The notes: a model not told the origin generated them from the letters alone. 41,732 bases of DNA from Rhodoferax sp. (GCF_028714215.1 NZ_JAQTMS010000011.1:1-41732), one strand, 5' to 3'. Shown: positions 1-9,117, numbered from the stretch's first letter. Translations and numbers: made by a program.

Positions 1-170
1 CGAGAGGCCCAAGAAACAGGCCCGATGGGTCACAAAAAAGCGCCAATTTGAACCCGACTTTGCAAAACTTCGGTGCCGTGCGCTGGTGCCGACGTTTTGA
101 CGCTACTTATTCACCATAACCCTAAGCTCTCTCCGGCAGGATTCAGGCATGATGTGCCGATGGAGCCATC

Positions 171-773
171 ATGAACGAAAAAATCCGCCAGTTGCTGGAC
201 CAGATGAGTGCTCTTGAGGGCGATTTGCGCAAAGCCGTGCAGGAGCAAGAGGTCAGCGCCTTATTCCAGATCAAGGGCAAGCGAGTCGAGTTCGAAGCCT
301 CCATCCGCCAGGCCCACCGGCAACTCAAGAGCGGATTTTTCCACTGGCTGGTGACCTACCGGCCGCAGAACCTGCTCACCGGCCCCATCATCTACAGCAT
401 GATTGTTCCGCTGCTCTTGCTGGACTTGTGCGTGAGCTTCTATCAGGCCAGCTGTTTCCCGATTTACGGAATTACCAAGGTGCGCCGCGGCGACTACATC
501 GTGTTTGACCGGCAGCAGCTTGAATACCTCAATTTCATCGAGAAATTTCACTGTAGCTACTGTGCTTATGGCAACGGCCTGATGGCTTACATGAGCGAGA
601 TCCTGGGGCGAACGGAGGAATACTTTTGCCCGATCAAGCACGCGCGCAAGGTACTCGGGACGCATTCGCGCTATGCGCGTTTTCTGGCCTACGGCGAAGC
701 CGCCGACTATGAGGCCAAGCTAGAGAATTTTCGCGCCGGGTTAGGAGAAAAAGCAGCCCCCGACAAAACCTGA
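171..773 (+). CDS. Conserved hypothetical membrane-associated protein
   Basis: I do not recognise this 200-residue protein. Visible features are an N-terminal charged, probably helical stretch (residues 1-60), one hydrophobic segment around residues 71-100 that could span or dip into the inner membrane, and a Cys-x2-Cys motif (HCSYC, about residue 126-130) within an aromatic-rich stretch. The two cysteines could bind a metal or form a disulfide; that is inference. The ATG is preceded by GGAG, which supports the start. The gene is convergent with the lipoprotein gene, with only 14 bases between the stops. Codon use and GC look like the surrounding core genes. Confidence 0.75.
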   Translation: MNEKIRQLLDQMSALEGDLRKAVQEQEVSALFQIKGKRVEFEASIRQAHRQLKSGFFHWLVTYRPQNLLTGPIIYSMIVPLLLLDLCVSFYQASCFPIYGITKVRRGDYIVFDRQQLEYLNFIEKFHCSYCAYGNGLMAYMSEILGRTEEYFCPIKHARKVLGTHSRYARFLAYGEAADYEAKLENFRAGLGEKAAPDKT

Positions 774-787
774 TGCGATGGCGAGCG

Positions 788-1288
788 CTATTTCCCTGGA
801 AAGGCCGCTCGCACCAGCCGGCCTTCGGTGAGTTGGCACTCGCCCTCGCCGCCACCCGACATGCCGCGCGCCGGGTCGACCAGATGGAAGCGGCAACGCA
901 TGTACTGCTTGCCCTGCGACTCCAGCGTGGCAACCACCTTGCCCGAGTAGTGCGTGATGAACTGGGTGGTCGGGTACGGCGACGCCAGCGGCCGGCCCCA
1001 ATAAGGCCAGTCGTTCCAGCCGTTGTGCCAGTGCATCCACAGCGGATTCAACATCTCGGCCCGCGTCTGCTGGGTGATTTGAAAGAACCGGCCCTGGAAC
1101 GTCACGCCCGGAAGCGTCGCCACCATGCTGCCGGACATGCCGCCGTCGGTGCTGGTCCAGCTGAACGTGACAGGTTCGTCCTGAGCCCCGGTGCCGGACA
1201 GTTGGCCGCCACCGATACCGGTGGTGGTACACGCCGCCAAGGTGATCGTGAACAGCAGAAATGCGAAAAGAAATCTTGCGGTTTTCAT
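788..1288 (-). CDS. Putative lipoprotein of unknown function
   Basis: A 166-residue exported protein. The first 22 residues are a lipoprotein signal peptide (MKTAR, a hydrophobic core, then the lipobox LAAC), so the mature protein should be lipidated on Cys and anchored in the envelope. The remainder is Gly/Trp-rich with a WHNGWNDWPYWG stretch and a late Cys; I cannot assign a family. The ATG at 1288 is chosen because GGAG lies just upstream; a TTG at 1300 in the same frame has no ribosome site of its own. No function is proposed beyond envelope location. Confidence 0.75.
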   Translation of the reverse strand: MKTARFLFAFLLFTITLAACTTTGIGGGQLSGTGAQDEPVTFSWTSTDGGMSGSMVATLPGVTFQGRFFQITQQTRAEMLNPLWMHWHNGWNDWPYWGRPLASPYPTTQFITHYSGKVVATLESQGKQYMRCRFHLVDPARGMSGGGEGECQLTEGRLVRAAFPGK

Positions 1289-1593
1289 GATGCGCTCCAA
1301 AACAAACGTTCGCCGAACTCCCCAGCCGGCAACGTGAAAACATCCAACAGGGCAAAGCCATTGCGGCAGTTGAGTCTAAGGCCATGCCGCTGTGGCAGGT
1401 TGATCTTTCGCAAGACCGCCACGCAGGCGCTGACCACCGCATCAAACGGACCCTGATCGGACCGCCCGGCACATGGCCGGCAGGCGCCCCTACCTGAAAC
1501 CGAGTTTTGTTTGGGCTCTCGAATTTGGCTTTAGTTCCCTCTGCTCCCACCCTCCCAGGCTCTCGTTACGCTTGTTACATGCGCCCTGGGGGT
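1289..1593. other. Gene-free stretch between lipoprotein and LysR gene
   Basis: About 305 bases with no supportable gene on either strand. It must hold the promoter of the minus-strand lipoprotein gene and the 3-prime end of the LysR transcript. I see no convincing terminator hairpin or repeat. Confidence 0.5.
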
Positions 1594-2538
1594 TTATTTT
1601 GCGGACCGGCCGGTCGATCCATGCGCCTTCAGCAAACATTCCTGAAACGCCCGCGTCACCCTTGAAGGCTGAGGGGAACGCCGCACGATGCTGAAAAAAC
1701 TGCAGCTGTAACGAAACAAAGCCGGCTTGACGGCGCGCATCTGACCGCTGAGCACAAACGCCTGCGCGTAATGGTCGGGCAAAAATCCCAGGTACTTGCC
1801 CGACAGGATCAGCGTGGCGATGGATTCCTGGTCGTAGCCGGTGGCCTTGCGCGACAACCGTTGCTGCTGGCTGATTTCCATATTCGGCGAGTGGTAGCCC
1901 AGCCCGGCGAAGTTATACCTGCGCAAATCGTCCCAACCCATGGCCGCCGGTTGGGCCTCGAACAGCACACTCCGGGCTCCGCAGTACAGCAGCATGGTCT
2001 CGTCAAACAGTTCCTCGTAAACCAGCGTCTCCGAGCTGCGGTGCCCCGGAATGACCCCGACCTGAAACTGGCCATCGATGACGCCACGCTCTATGGTGTT
2101 CAGTGGCGCAACGAACAAGTGCAGGCTTACTTCCGGTGCCAGCTCCGAAAACAGGGCGATGGCGCTGCCAATGTGGGCGGCCGGGTTGCTGGCGGTTTTA
2201 TCGAACACCGCAATGTTGAGCTGCCCGCCCATGCGGCGGTGAATCTCGTCAACACTGGCGCGAAAGGCATCGGCTCCAGCCAGCAGCCGTAGCGTCTCGG
2301 TATAAATCTGCTGACCCTCCGTTGTCAGGGCGAAGCCGGCGCGGCCGCGCCGACACAGGGTCAGCCCCAGGCGGGTTTCCAGATCCTTGATATGGCGACT
2401 GACGGTGGAAGTGCCGATGTTGAGTTCCAACTCCGCCGCCGCCATGCCGCCGCACTCCACCACACTCTTGAAGACGCGCAGCAGGCGGATGTCCATATCG
2501 CTCAGCTGCCCCAGCGCGGCTCGACCTTTTACTTGCAT
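1594..2538 (-). CDS. LysR-family transcriptional regulator (beside beta-alanine-type catabolic genes)
   Basis: A 314-residue regulator. Residues about 15-75 form the winged helix-turn-helix of the LysR family (MDIRLLRVFKSVVECGG, then AAELELNIGTSTVSRHI), followed by the linker helix and a periplasmic-binding-fold effector domain to about residue 300. It is transcribed divergently from the transaminase/semialdehyde dehydrogenase pair, with 94 bases between the two starts. This is the classical arrangement for a LysR activator of the neighbouring catabolic genes, so I infer it senses their substrate or an intermediate. The longer ATG start is kept because residues just before the helix-turn-helix resemble those of relatives; an internal ATG at 2496 is possible. 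Confidence 0.9.
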   Translation of the reverse strand: MQVKGRAALGQLSDMDIRLLRVFKSVVECGGMAAAELELNIGTSTVSRHIKDLETRLGLTLCRRGRAGFALTTEGQQIYTETLRLLAGADAFRASVDEIHRRMGGQLNIAVFDKTASNPAAHIGSAIALFSELAPEVSLHLFVAPLNTIERGVIDGQFQVGVIPGHRSSETLVYEELFDETMLLYCGARSVLFEAQPAAMGWDDLRRYNFAGLGYHSPNMEISQQQRLSRKATGYDQESIATLILSGKYLGFLPDHYAQAFVLSGQMRAVKPALFRYSCSFFSIVRRSPQPSRVTRAFQECLLKAHGSTGRSAK

Positions 2539-2632
2539 AGATTGACAACTTAATAGTGATACTTATACATTTACAAGAGTAACAGAGACACTCAAAATTG
2601 CCAACTCTTCCCCCACCCACACCGGAGACAGC
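2539..2632. promoter_or_regulatory. Divergent AT-rich promoter region, LysR gene / transaminase operon
   Basis: The 94 bases between divergent starts are clearly AT-richer than the flanking genes, notably 2548-2580. This is expected for a shared LysR-controlled promoter. I could not fix a single T-N11-A operator with confidence. A GGAG sits just before the transaminase ATG. Confidence 0.45.
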
Positions 2633-3982
2633 ATGAACCTGAACGATGCCCAACACCTGGCCACACCCCGCCTCGACGCCGCCTGGCTGGACGCCCACTG
2701 GATGCCTTTTACCGCCAACCGCGAGTTCAAGGCCAACCCGCGCATGATGGTGGCGGCCAAGGGCTGCTATTACACCGACAGCCATGGCAAACAGATCTTC
2801 GACGGGCTGTCGGGCCTGTGGTGCTGCGGACTGGGCCATGGCCGCACCGAAATTACGGAAGCGGTGGCACGCCAGATGGCGACGATGGACTACTCGCCGG
2901 CTTTTCAATTTGGCCATCCGCTGTCGTTTGCGCTGGCCAATAAACTCAAGGAGCTGACGCCCGCCGGACTGGACTACGTCTTCTTCACCGGCTCCGGTTC
3001 CGAGTCCGCCGATACCTCTCTCAAAATGGCCCGTGCCTACTGGCGTGCCAAGGGGCAGGGCCAAAAAACCCGCCTGATCGGACGCGAAAAAGGCTACCAC
3101 GGCGTCAACTTTGGCGGCATTTCGGTCGGTGGCATCGGCGGCAACCGCAAGACCTTTGGGCAGGGTATCGAGGCCGACCACTTGCCCCACACGCAGTTGG
3201 CGAGCAATGCTTTTTCGCGCGGCATGCCGGACAAAGGGGCCGAGTTGGCAGACGACTTGCTCAAGCTCATCGCCCTGCACGATGCCAGCAATATTGCGGC
3301 GGTGATTGTGGAGCCGTTTTCGGGCTCGGCCGGTGTGGTGATTCCGCCCAAGGGCTACCTGCAACGTCTGCGCGACATTTGCACCGCCAACAACATCCTG
3401 CTGATTTTTGACGAAGTGATTACCGGCTTTGGCCGCGCCGGTGCTTACACCGGGGCCGAGGCTTTTGGCGTCACACCCGACATCATGAATGTCGCCAAGC
3501 AAATCACCAATGGCGCGCAACCGATGGGTGCCGTGCTGGCCAAGAAGGACATTTACGACACTTTCATGGCACAAGGCGGGCCGGATTACATGCTGGAATT
3601 CGCGCACGGCTATACCTACTCGGCTCACCCCGTGCCCTGTGCCGCCGGCTTGGCCACGCTGGATCTGCTGGTCAAGGAAAATGCAGTGGCCCAGGTGAAA
3701 GCACTGGCACCTCATTTTGAAAACGCGGTGCACAGCCTCAAAGGTGCCAAGCACATCACTGACATCCGCAACTTCGGCCTGGCGGCAGGACTGACCATAG
3801 ACGCCTTGCCGGGCGAGCCGGCACGCCGTCCTTATGAGATTGCCATGGCGATGCTGAAAAAGGGCTTTTATGTGCGCTACGGTGGGGATACCATTCAATT
3901 GGCGCCGCCTTTCATCACCACCCCGGCTCAGATCGACAGCCTGATCAACGCATTGGGTGAATCCATCAACCACACGGCTTGA
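2633..3982 (+). CDS. Omega-amino acid (beta-alanine):pyruvate transaminase, class III PLP enzyme
   Basis: A 449-residue class III aminotransferase. It starts with the family-typical stretch containing LDAHWMPFTANREFK, has the cofactor-binding Asp in FDEVITGFGR, and the Schiff-base Lys in NVAKQITNG. Length and motifs match beta-alanine/omega-amino acid:pyruvate transaminases, which convert beta-alanine plus pyruvate to malonate semialdehyde plus alanine. The gene directly downstream encodes a CoA-acylating (methyl)malonate-semialdehyde dehydrogenase, which would use the product. Substrate range is inferred; other omega-amines or taurine-like substrates are possible. A GGAG ribosome site precedes the ATG. 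Cytosolic; probably controlled by the divergent LysR protein. Confidence 0.9.
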   Translation: MNLNDAQHLATPRLDAAWLDAHWMPFTANREFKANPRMMVAAKGCYYTDSHGKQIFDGLSGLWCCGLGHGRTEITEAVARQMATMDYSPAFQFGHPLSFALANKLKELTPAGLDYVFFTGSGSESADTSLKMARAYWRAKGQGQKTRLIGREKGYHGVNFGGISVGGIGGNRKTFGQGIEADHLPHTQLASNAFSRGMPDKGAELADDLLKLIALHDASNIAAVIVEPFSGSAGVVIPPKGYLQRLRDICTANNILLIFDEVITGFGRAGAYTGAEAFGVTPDIMNVAKQITNGAQPMGAVLAKKDIYDTFMAQGGPDYMLEFAHGYTYSAHPVPCAAGLATLDLLVKENAVAQVKALAPHFENAVHSLKGAKHITDIRNFGLAAGLTIDALPGEPARRPYEIAMAMLKKGFYVRYGGDTIQLAPPFITTPAQIDSLINALGESINHTA

Positions 3983-4007
3983 AGCCATTCCCTTGACCTA
4001 TCCTCTT

Positions 4008-5513
4008 ATGCAAACACTCCCCTTGATTCAACACCTGATTGACGGCCAACTGGTGGCCGGTGGCAGCCGCTCGCAAGAAGTTTTCAACCCAGCCACCGGC
4101 AAAGCTGAAAAACGCCTGTTGCTGGCCGACAAGACCACGGTCGAGCAAGCCATCGCCTCGGCCCACGCGGCCTACCCGGCTTGGCGCGCGACACCGCCGC
4201 TCAAGCGTGCGCGGGTCATGAGCAAACTGAAGAATTTGCTGGAAGAAAACGCCGAGGCGATCTGCGCCCTGGTCACCGCTGAACACGGCAAGGTGCTGAG
4301 CGATTCCATGGGTGAACTGCAGCGCGGCATTGAAAACGTCGAGTACGCCAGCTACGCCCCCGAGTTGCTCAAGGGCGAGCACAGCAAGAACGTCGGCCCG
4401 GCCATGGACTCGTGGAGCGAGTTTCAGGCGCTGGGCGTCACCGCCGGCATCACCCCGTTCAACTTCCCGGTCATGGTGCCCTTGTGGATGTGGCCCATGG
4501 CGATCGCCTGCGGCAATACTTTTGTGCTGAAACCGTCCGAGCGCGATCCCAGCAGTGCGTTGCTGGTGGCGCAGTTGGCGCTGCAAGCCGGGTTGCCACC
4601 GGGCGTGCTCAATGTGGTGAACGGCGACAAAGAGGCGGTGGACACCTTGTTGACCGACAAGCGCGTGCAGGCTGTCAGCTTTGTCGGCTCGACACCGATT
4701 GCCGAGTACATCTATGCCACCGGCTGCGCCAACGGCAAGCGGGTGCAGGCCCTTGGCGGCGCCAAGAACCACGCGGTGGTGATGCCCGACGCGGACGTCC
4801 CCAACGCCGTCAGCGCCTTGATGGGCGCCGCCTACGGTTCCTGCGGCGAACGTTGCATGGCGATTCCGCTGGTGGTAGCGGTGGGCGATGCGACCGCTGA
4901 CGCCGTGGTCGCCGGACTGAAGGTCGAAATCGCCAAAATGAAGGTTGGCCCCGGCACCGATGCGGCCAACGACATGGGCCCGCTGGTCACCCAGCAACAT
5001 TTCAACAAGGTCAAGGGCTTTGTCGACCAGGGCGTCGCGGAAGGCGCGACGCTGGTGGTGGATGGCCGCGGCGTCAAGGTGAACGGCGCTGAAGGCGGTT
5101 ACTTCCTGGGCGCCTGCCTGTTCGACCATGTGAAACCCGGCATGAAGATTTACCAGGAAGAAATCTTCGGCCCGGTGCTGGGCGTGATGCGCGTCAAAAC
5201 GCTACAGGAAGCGATGGACTTGATCGACGCCCACGAATACGGCAACGGCACCTGCATCTTCACCCGCGACGGCGAGGCAGCCAGGTACTTCAGCGACAAC
5301 ATTCTGGTCGGCATGGTAGGCGTCAACGTACCGTTGCCGGTGCCGGTGGCGTATCACTCCTTTGGCGGCTGGAAACGTTCGCTGTTCGGTGACCTGCATG
5401 CCTACGGCCCGGATGCCGTGCGTTTTTACACCAAGCGCAAGACCATCACCCAACGCTGGCCCTCAGCCGGTGTGCGGGAGGGCGCGGTTTTCAGCTTCCC
5501 GACCAACCGGTGA
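4008..5513 (+). CDS. mmsA: CoA-acylating (methyl)malonate-semialdehyde dehydrogenase
   Basis: A 501-residue aldehyde dehydrogenase superfamily enzyme. The family oxidises malonate or methylmalonate semialdehyde with NAD and CoA, releasing CO2 and giving acetyl- or propionyl-CoA. The nucleophilic Cys lies in GERCMA. The usual general-base Glu of hydrolytic aldehyde dehydrogenases is replaced by Asn in LGGAKNH, as expected for CoA-acylating members. The start at 4008 gives the normal family length; an open frame continues upstream to 3957 but would overlap the transaminase stop. The 25-base gap to the transaminase indicates one operon. The last 51 bases overlap the antisense 3-prime end of the methyltransferase gene. 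Confidence 0.92.
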   Translation: MQTLPLIQHLIDGQLVAGGSRSQEVFNPATGKAEKRLLLADKTTVEQAIASAHAAYPAWRATPPLKRARVMSKLKNLLEENAEAICALVTAEHGKVLSDSMGELQRGIENVEYASYAPELLKGEHSKNVGPAMDSWSEFQALGVTAGITPFNFPVMVPLWMWPMAIACGNTFVLKPSERDPSSALLVAQLALQAGLPPGVLNVVNGDKEAVDTLLTDKRVQAVSFVGSTPIAEYIYATGCANGKRVQALGGAKNHAVVMPDADVPNAVSALMGAAYGSCGERCMAIPLVVAVGDATADAVVAGLKVEIAKMKVGPGTDAANDMGPLVTQQHFNKVKGFVDQGVAEGATLVVDGRGVKVNGAEGGYFLGACLFDHVKPGMKIYQEEIFGPVLGVMRVKTLQEAMDLIDAHEYGNGTCIFTRDGEAARYFSDNILVGMVGVNVPLPVPVAYHSFGGWKRSLFGDLHAYGPDAVRFYTKRKTITQRWPSAGVREGAVFSFPTNR

Positions 5514-6233
5514 GTCGCTAAACACCGCCTGGAGACGATGGCGTTTGGGTGGCAGGCCCGGGCACTTTTCGACGCAAAAGCCAAGTTGTCCGAGTTCCTC
5601 GCGCACGCTCCGGGCCACCGTGTAGCTGGCCAGGGTGGTGCCGGCTCGGCAATGCAGCACCACCGCCTGCAAGGTCGCCTTTGACCACATTTCCGGATTG
5701 CGCGCAGGACTGAAGCCATCCAGGTACACCGCATCGGCCGTGGCAACAAGACGCTCCAGCATGGCTTGCACTTGACCGACAGCCAGGGTCAATTGCACGC
5801 GTCCGTCGGCAAAGCGAAATACATGAAGGCCCGGTGACAGATCACGCCAGACTTGAGCGAGCTCCTGCGCCAGGACCTGCAGCCGCGCCAACAGCGGGGA
5901 GTCTGCCGCGTTGGCCGCCTGAGCGGTCCGCGCACTGCGCACGATGTCGGCCGCCGCTACCGGGTAAGCTTCAATCGATACAAAATGCAGACGATCACAG
6001 CGCTGGGGGTCTGCCTCCCATGCCGCCCAGGTCGCAAGGAAGTTCAAGCCCAGGCCAAAGCCGGTTTCGAGCACCGTGAACCGATCCCTGCCGCGCCAGT
6101 TGGCGGGCAGGCCACAACCGGCGAGAAAGACCGAGACCGCCTGCGCCAAACCGCCGGAACGCGATCGGTACCGGTCATTGAAACGCGGACTGTGCGGGCT
6201 GCCGTCGTCCATCCAGAGCAGAGCTTCGTTCAT
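5463..6233 (-). CDS. mnmD: Stand-alone MnmC-type tRNA U34 methyltransferase domain (MnmD-like)
   Basis: A protein of about 256 residues matching the N-terminal methyltransferase half of MnmC, which methylates 5-aminomethyl-2-thiouridine at tRNA position 34 using SAM. Visible motifs are the N-terminal SPRFNDRYRS, the SAM-binding LETGFGLGLNFL, and the signature DGFSPARNPEMW. The FAD-dependent oxidase half found in most gammaproteobacterial and many betaproteobacterial MnmC proteins is missing; the frame ends soon after PKRHRLQAVF. Either this is a natural stand-alone enzyme or a truncated fusion whose second half was lost. The start at 6233 fits the family N-terminus; an in-frame ATG at 6290 is possible, and neither has a strong ribosome site. 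Confidence 0.8.
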   Translation of the reverse strand: MNEALLWMDDGSPHSPRFNDRYRSRSGGLAQAVSVFLAGCGLPANWRGRDRFTVLETGFGLGLNFLATWAAWEADPQRCDRLHFVSIEAYPVAAADIVRSARTAQAANAADSPLLARLQVLAQELAQVWRDLSPGLHVFRFADGRVQLTLAVGQVQAMLERLVATADAVYLDGFSPARNPEMWSKATLQAVVLHCRAGTTLASYTVARSVREELGQLGFCVEKCPGLPPKRHRLQAVFSDSPVGREAENRALPHTG

Positions 6234-6384
6234 GGGATAAGCAAGGAACGTTATACCAAACAGGGACCGGTCAGATCCCACATTAGACATATGAATGAAG
6301 CGATTGAAATATTAATTGTTGTTCTCTTATTCCTTGTCTTGCCACACACTGCAATCTTTCGCAACAATGAATCTGGAGAACTGC

Positions 6385-7500
6385 ATGCTGATCGGACTAC
6401 CAAAGGAAATCAAGAACCACGAATACCGCGTCGGCCTGACGCCGGCCAGCGTGCGCGAGCTTACCTCGCATGGCCACCAGGTGTTGGTGCAAACCGGTGC
6501 CGGTGCCGCCATCGGCTTGACCGACGAGCAATACACGGCGGCCGGTGCCACGCTGGCGGCTGACGCCAAAACAGTGTTCGCCAAAGCCGACATGATCGTC
6601 AAGGTCAAGGAACCGCAGCCGCAAGAGTGCGCCATGCTGCGCCCTGGTCAAATTCTGTACACCTACCTGCACCTGGCGCCGGACCCGGAACAGACCGCAG
6701 CCCTTATCAAATCAGGCGCCATCTGCATTGCCTACGAAACCATCACCGGCCCCGGCGGCGGGCTGCCCCTGCTGGCGCCCATGAGCGAAGTGGCTGGACG
6801 CATGGCAGTGCATGCGGGGGCTTCGCATCTGGAAAAATCCAAGGGCGGCATGGGCGTGCTGCTGGGCGGGGTGCCCGGTGTACCGGCGGCCCACGTAGCC
6901 ATCCTCGGTGCCGGTGTCGTCGGCACCCATGCGCTGCAAATGGCGGTGGGCATGGGCGCACGCGTCACGGTGCTGGACAAGAACGTGGACCGTCTGCGGC
7001 AACTCGATCTGGTGTTTGGCAACCGCATCAGCACAGTCTATTCCAACGCGCAAAGCGTGGAAGATGCCGTGCTGGATGCCGACCTGGTGGTTGGGGGCGT
7101 CTTGATCCCCGGCGCTGCGGCACCCAAGCTGGTAACTCGCAGCATGATTTCGCGCATGAAAAAAGGCGCCGTGATCGTCGATGTGGCGATTGACCAGGGT
7201 GGCTGCTTCGAGACCTCGCACGCTACCACGCATGCCGACCCGACCTACGTCGTTGACGGCGTGGTGCACTACTGCGTGGCCAACATGCCCGGCGCCGTGG
7301 CCCGTACCTCCACCTTTGCGCTCAACAACGCCACCATTGCACACGCCGTGGCGCTGGCCGACAAGGGCTGGAAGCAGGCCTTGAAAGACAACGCACATCT
7401 GAAGAACGGCTTGAATGTGGCCAATGGTCAGGTGACCTACGAAGCAGTGGCACGGGACTTGGGCTACGCTTACGTGAGCGCCGACAGCCTGCTGGCTTGA
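6385..7500 (+). CDS. ald: Alanine dehydrogenase
   Basis: A 371-residue enzyme of exactly the usual family length. It deaminates L-alanine to pyruvate and ammonia with NAD. The N-terminus MLIGLPKEIKNHEYRV, the catalytic Lys in VKVKEP, the His in YLHLAPD, and the nucleotide-binding GAGVVG are all present. The ATG at 6385 follows GGAGAA; an upstream ATG at 6367 is in frame but less suitable. It lies 0.9 kb beyond the transaminase pair. Because that transaminase makes alanine from pyruvate, this enzyme could regenerate the amino acceptor; the coupling is inference. It probably has its own promoter in the AT-rich stretch 6300-6380. Confidence 0.95.
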   Translation: MLIGLPKEIKNHEYRVGLTPASVRELTSHGHQVLVQTGAGAAIGLTDEQYTAAGATLAADAKTVFAKADMIVKVKEPQPQECAMLRPGQILYTYLHLAPDPEQTAALIKSGAICIAYETITGPGGGLPLLAPMSEVAGRMAVHAGASHLEKSKGGMGVLLGGVPGVPAAHVAILGAGVVGTHALQMAVGMGARVTVLDKNVDRLRQLDLVFGNRISTVYSNAQSVEDAVLDADLVVGGVLIPGAAAPKLVTRSMISRMKKGAVIVDVAIDQGGCFETSHATTHADPTYVVDGVVHYCVANMPGAVARTSTFALNNATIAHAVALADKGWKQALKDNAHLKNGLNVANGQVTYEAVARDLGYAYVSADSLLA

Positions 7501-7590
7501 GGGGGTCGTTGAGCCGGGTGGCACCATGGCAGGACCGGCTCTGCCAGTGATCGCCAGGCTTGCCGTGTAGCTCGGCACAAAATGACGCCG

Positions 7591-7617
7591 GATCGGGCCC
7601 GCAACGCGGGCCCGATC
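7591..7617 (+). terminator. Perfect 12-bp hairpin after ald
   Basis: The arms gatcgggcccgc and gcgggcccgatc are perfectly complementary around a 3-base loop, with a short aattt tail. It lies 90 bases after the ald stop and before the flavin reductase gene, so I read it as the likely transcription terminator of ald. The U-tract is weak. Confidence 0.6.
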
Positions 7618-7667
7618 AATTTGCTGGCGCCGCCTCAGTCACCGCAAAACTGGGGTAAATTGCGCCC

Positions 7668-8186
7668 ATGTCTTTGTTTCATTCAGGCCGCAAGGCACAA
7701 GCCCCCAATTTTTCCCAATCCGAGTTTCGAACTGCACTGGGCATGTTTGCCACCGGGGTGACGATCATGACCGCCCGCACCGCCGAGGGCGGTCTGGTCG
7801 GACTGACCGTCAACTCCTTCAACTCGGTTTCACTGGAGCCGCCACTGGTGCTGTGGAGCCTGGCCCGGGCCGCTGCGTCGATGCTCGCTTTCAGCACCGG
7901 ATCGCACTATGCGATCAACATTCTGGGATCCGATCAACAGGCACTGGCCAAGCGTTTTGCCGCCAAAGGGGTGGATCGTTTTGCGGATGTGGCGTTCATT
8001 GACGGCGTCGGCGGCGCACCTTTGCTGGTCGGAGCGGTAGCCCATTTCGAGTGCTTCAACCGCAGCCGCTACGAAGAAGGCGATCACGTCATTTTTGTCG
8101 GCGAGGTGGAACGCTGCGCACACCGCGCCGGCGCCTCACCGCTGTTGTTTCACGGCGGCAAGTTCTACACCGAGCACCCGCTATAG
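7668..8186 (+). CDS. Flavin reductase-like domain protein
   Basis: A 172-residue protein of the flavin reductase/FMN-binding split-barrel family, which reduces FMN or FAD with NAD(P)H, often to feed a flavin-dependent monooxygenase. The family pattern is visible in GMFATGVTIMTA near residue 26, the region GLTVNSFNSVSLEPPLVLWS, and the C-terminal HVIFVGEVE. No monooxygenase partner is adjacent, so its physiological acceptor is unknown. Cytosolic, no signal peptide. It lies 31 bases upstream of the transporter gene on the same strand and could be co-transcribed with it. Confidence 0.88.
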   Translation: MSLFHSGRKAQAPNFSQSEFRTALGMFATGVTIMTARTAEGGLVGLTVNSFNSVSLEPPLVLWSLARAAASMLAFSTGSHYAINILGSDQQALAKRFAAKGVDRFADVAFIDGVGGAPLLVGAVAHFECFNRSRYEEGDHVIFVGEVERCAHRAGASPLLFHGGKFYTEHPL

Positions 8187-8217
8187 CGCGGCCAGCCACG
8201 CCACTGATCGAAGCGCC

Positions 8218-9117
8218 ATGACCCCCCGCAAAAGTCAGCTCGACGGGCTCGCCATCAGCTTGCTGCTGGGCTGCTGCCTGTTCTGGGGCTTTCAGCAAGT
8301 ATTGGTGAAGGCCACCATCCCCGATCTGCCGCCAGTGTTCCAGGCCGCCATTCGCTTTGTCGGGGCAACGCTGCTGCTGTACCTCTGGTGCCGCTGGCGC
8401 GGGGTACGCCTCTTTGCGCGCGATGGCTCCCTCTTCACGGGACTGCTGGCGGGCACTTTGTTCGCCCTTGAGTTTGCCTGCCTGTACGCCGGTTTGCAGT
8501 TTTCGGCCGCCTCGCGTCTGACCGTGTTTCTCTACACCTCGCCGTTCTGGGTGGCGCTTTTGCTGCCTCTTTTTGCGCCATCGGAGAGATTGCGCCCCAT
8601 GCAATGGCTGGGCCTGGCCTTTGCATTTTCTGCCGTGGTGTTTGCGCTGCGCGAAGGCTTGGCGACGACACACAATGCCCAACAATGGCAGGGTGACTTG
8701 CTGGCGCTGGCGGCCGGCATGTTCTGGGGACTGACCACGGTGGTCATTCGCAGCTCAAGGTTGGCGCAGGTATCACCCGAGAAACTGCTGTTTTACCAGG
8801 TCGGCGTCAGCGCGCTGACACTGCCGCTGCTGTCAGTGTTGCTGAACGAGCACTGGGTCTGGACTTTCGGCGCCTTCGCCATCAGCTCCTTGCTGCTGCA
8901 AACCGTGGTCGGCGCTTTTGCCAGCTACCTGGCCTGGATGTGGATGCTGGGGCACTACCCGGCGACCAAGATTTCGTCCTTCGTTTTCCTGACCCCGGTC
9001 TTTGCCCTGTTGTTTGGCTCACTCTGGCTGCATGAGCCGGTAACCATCAATCTGATCGCCGCCTTGTTCATGGTGGCGGTCGGCATCGTGCTGGTGAACC
9101 GCAAGCCGGCGGCGTAG
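8218..9117 (+). CDS. EamA-family (DMT superfamily) transporter
   Basis: A 299-residue inner-membrane protein with about ten hydrophobic segments arranged as two EamA repeats (roughly residues 12-140 and 155-295), the standard drug/metabolite transporter architecture. These proteins usually export amino acids or small metabolites; the substrate cannot be told from sequence. The ATG at 8218 gives the family length; the open frame continues upstream into the flavin reductase gene, but that part is not transporter-like. It is convergent with the CoA-transferase gene, stops 11 bases apart. Confidence 0.9.
   Translation: MTPRKSQLDGLAISLLLGCCLFWGFQQVLVKATIPDLPPVFQAAIRFVGATLLLYLWCRWRGVRLFARDGSLFTGLLAGTLFALEFACLYAGLQFSAASRLTVFLYTSPFWVALLLPLFAPSERLRPMQWLGLAFAFSAVVFALREGLATTHNAQQWQGDLLALAAGMFWGLTTVVIRSSRLAQVSPEKLLFYQVGVSALTLPLLSVLLNEHWVWTFGAFAISSLLLQTVVGAFASYLAWMWMLGHYPATKISSFVFLTPVFALLFGSLWLHEPVTINLIAALFMVAVGIVLVNRKPAA

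Noticed and set aside
1..170. A gene or RNA at the left window edge
   Set aside because: Neither strand shows a coding frame or structured RNA that I can support.
2249..3988. Long 579-codon open frame on minus across the transaminase gene
   Set aside because: It lies antisense to a well-supported gene, has no family motifs, and is explained by high GC codon structure.
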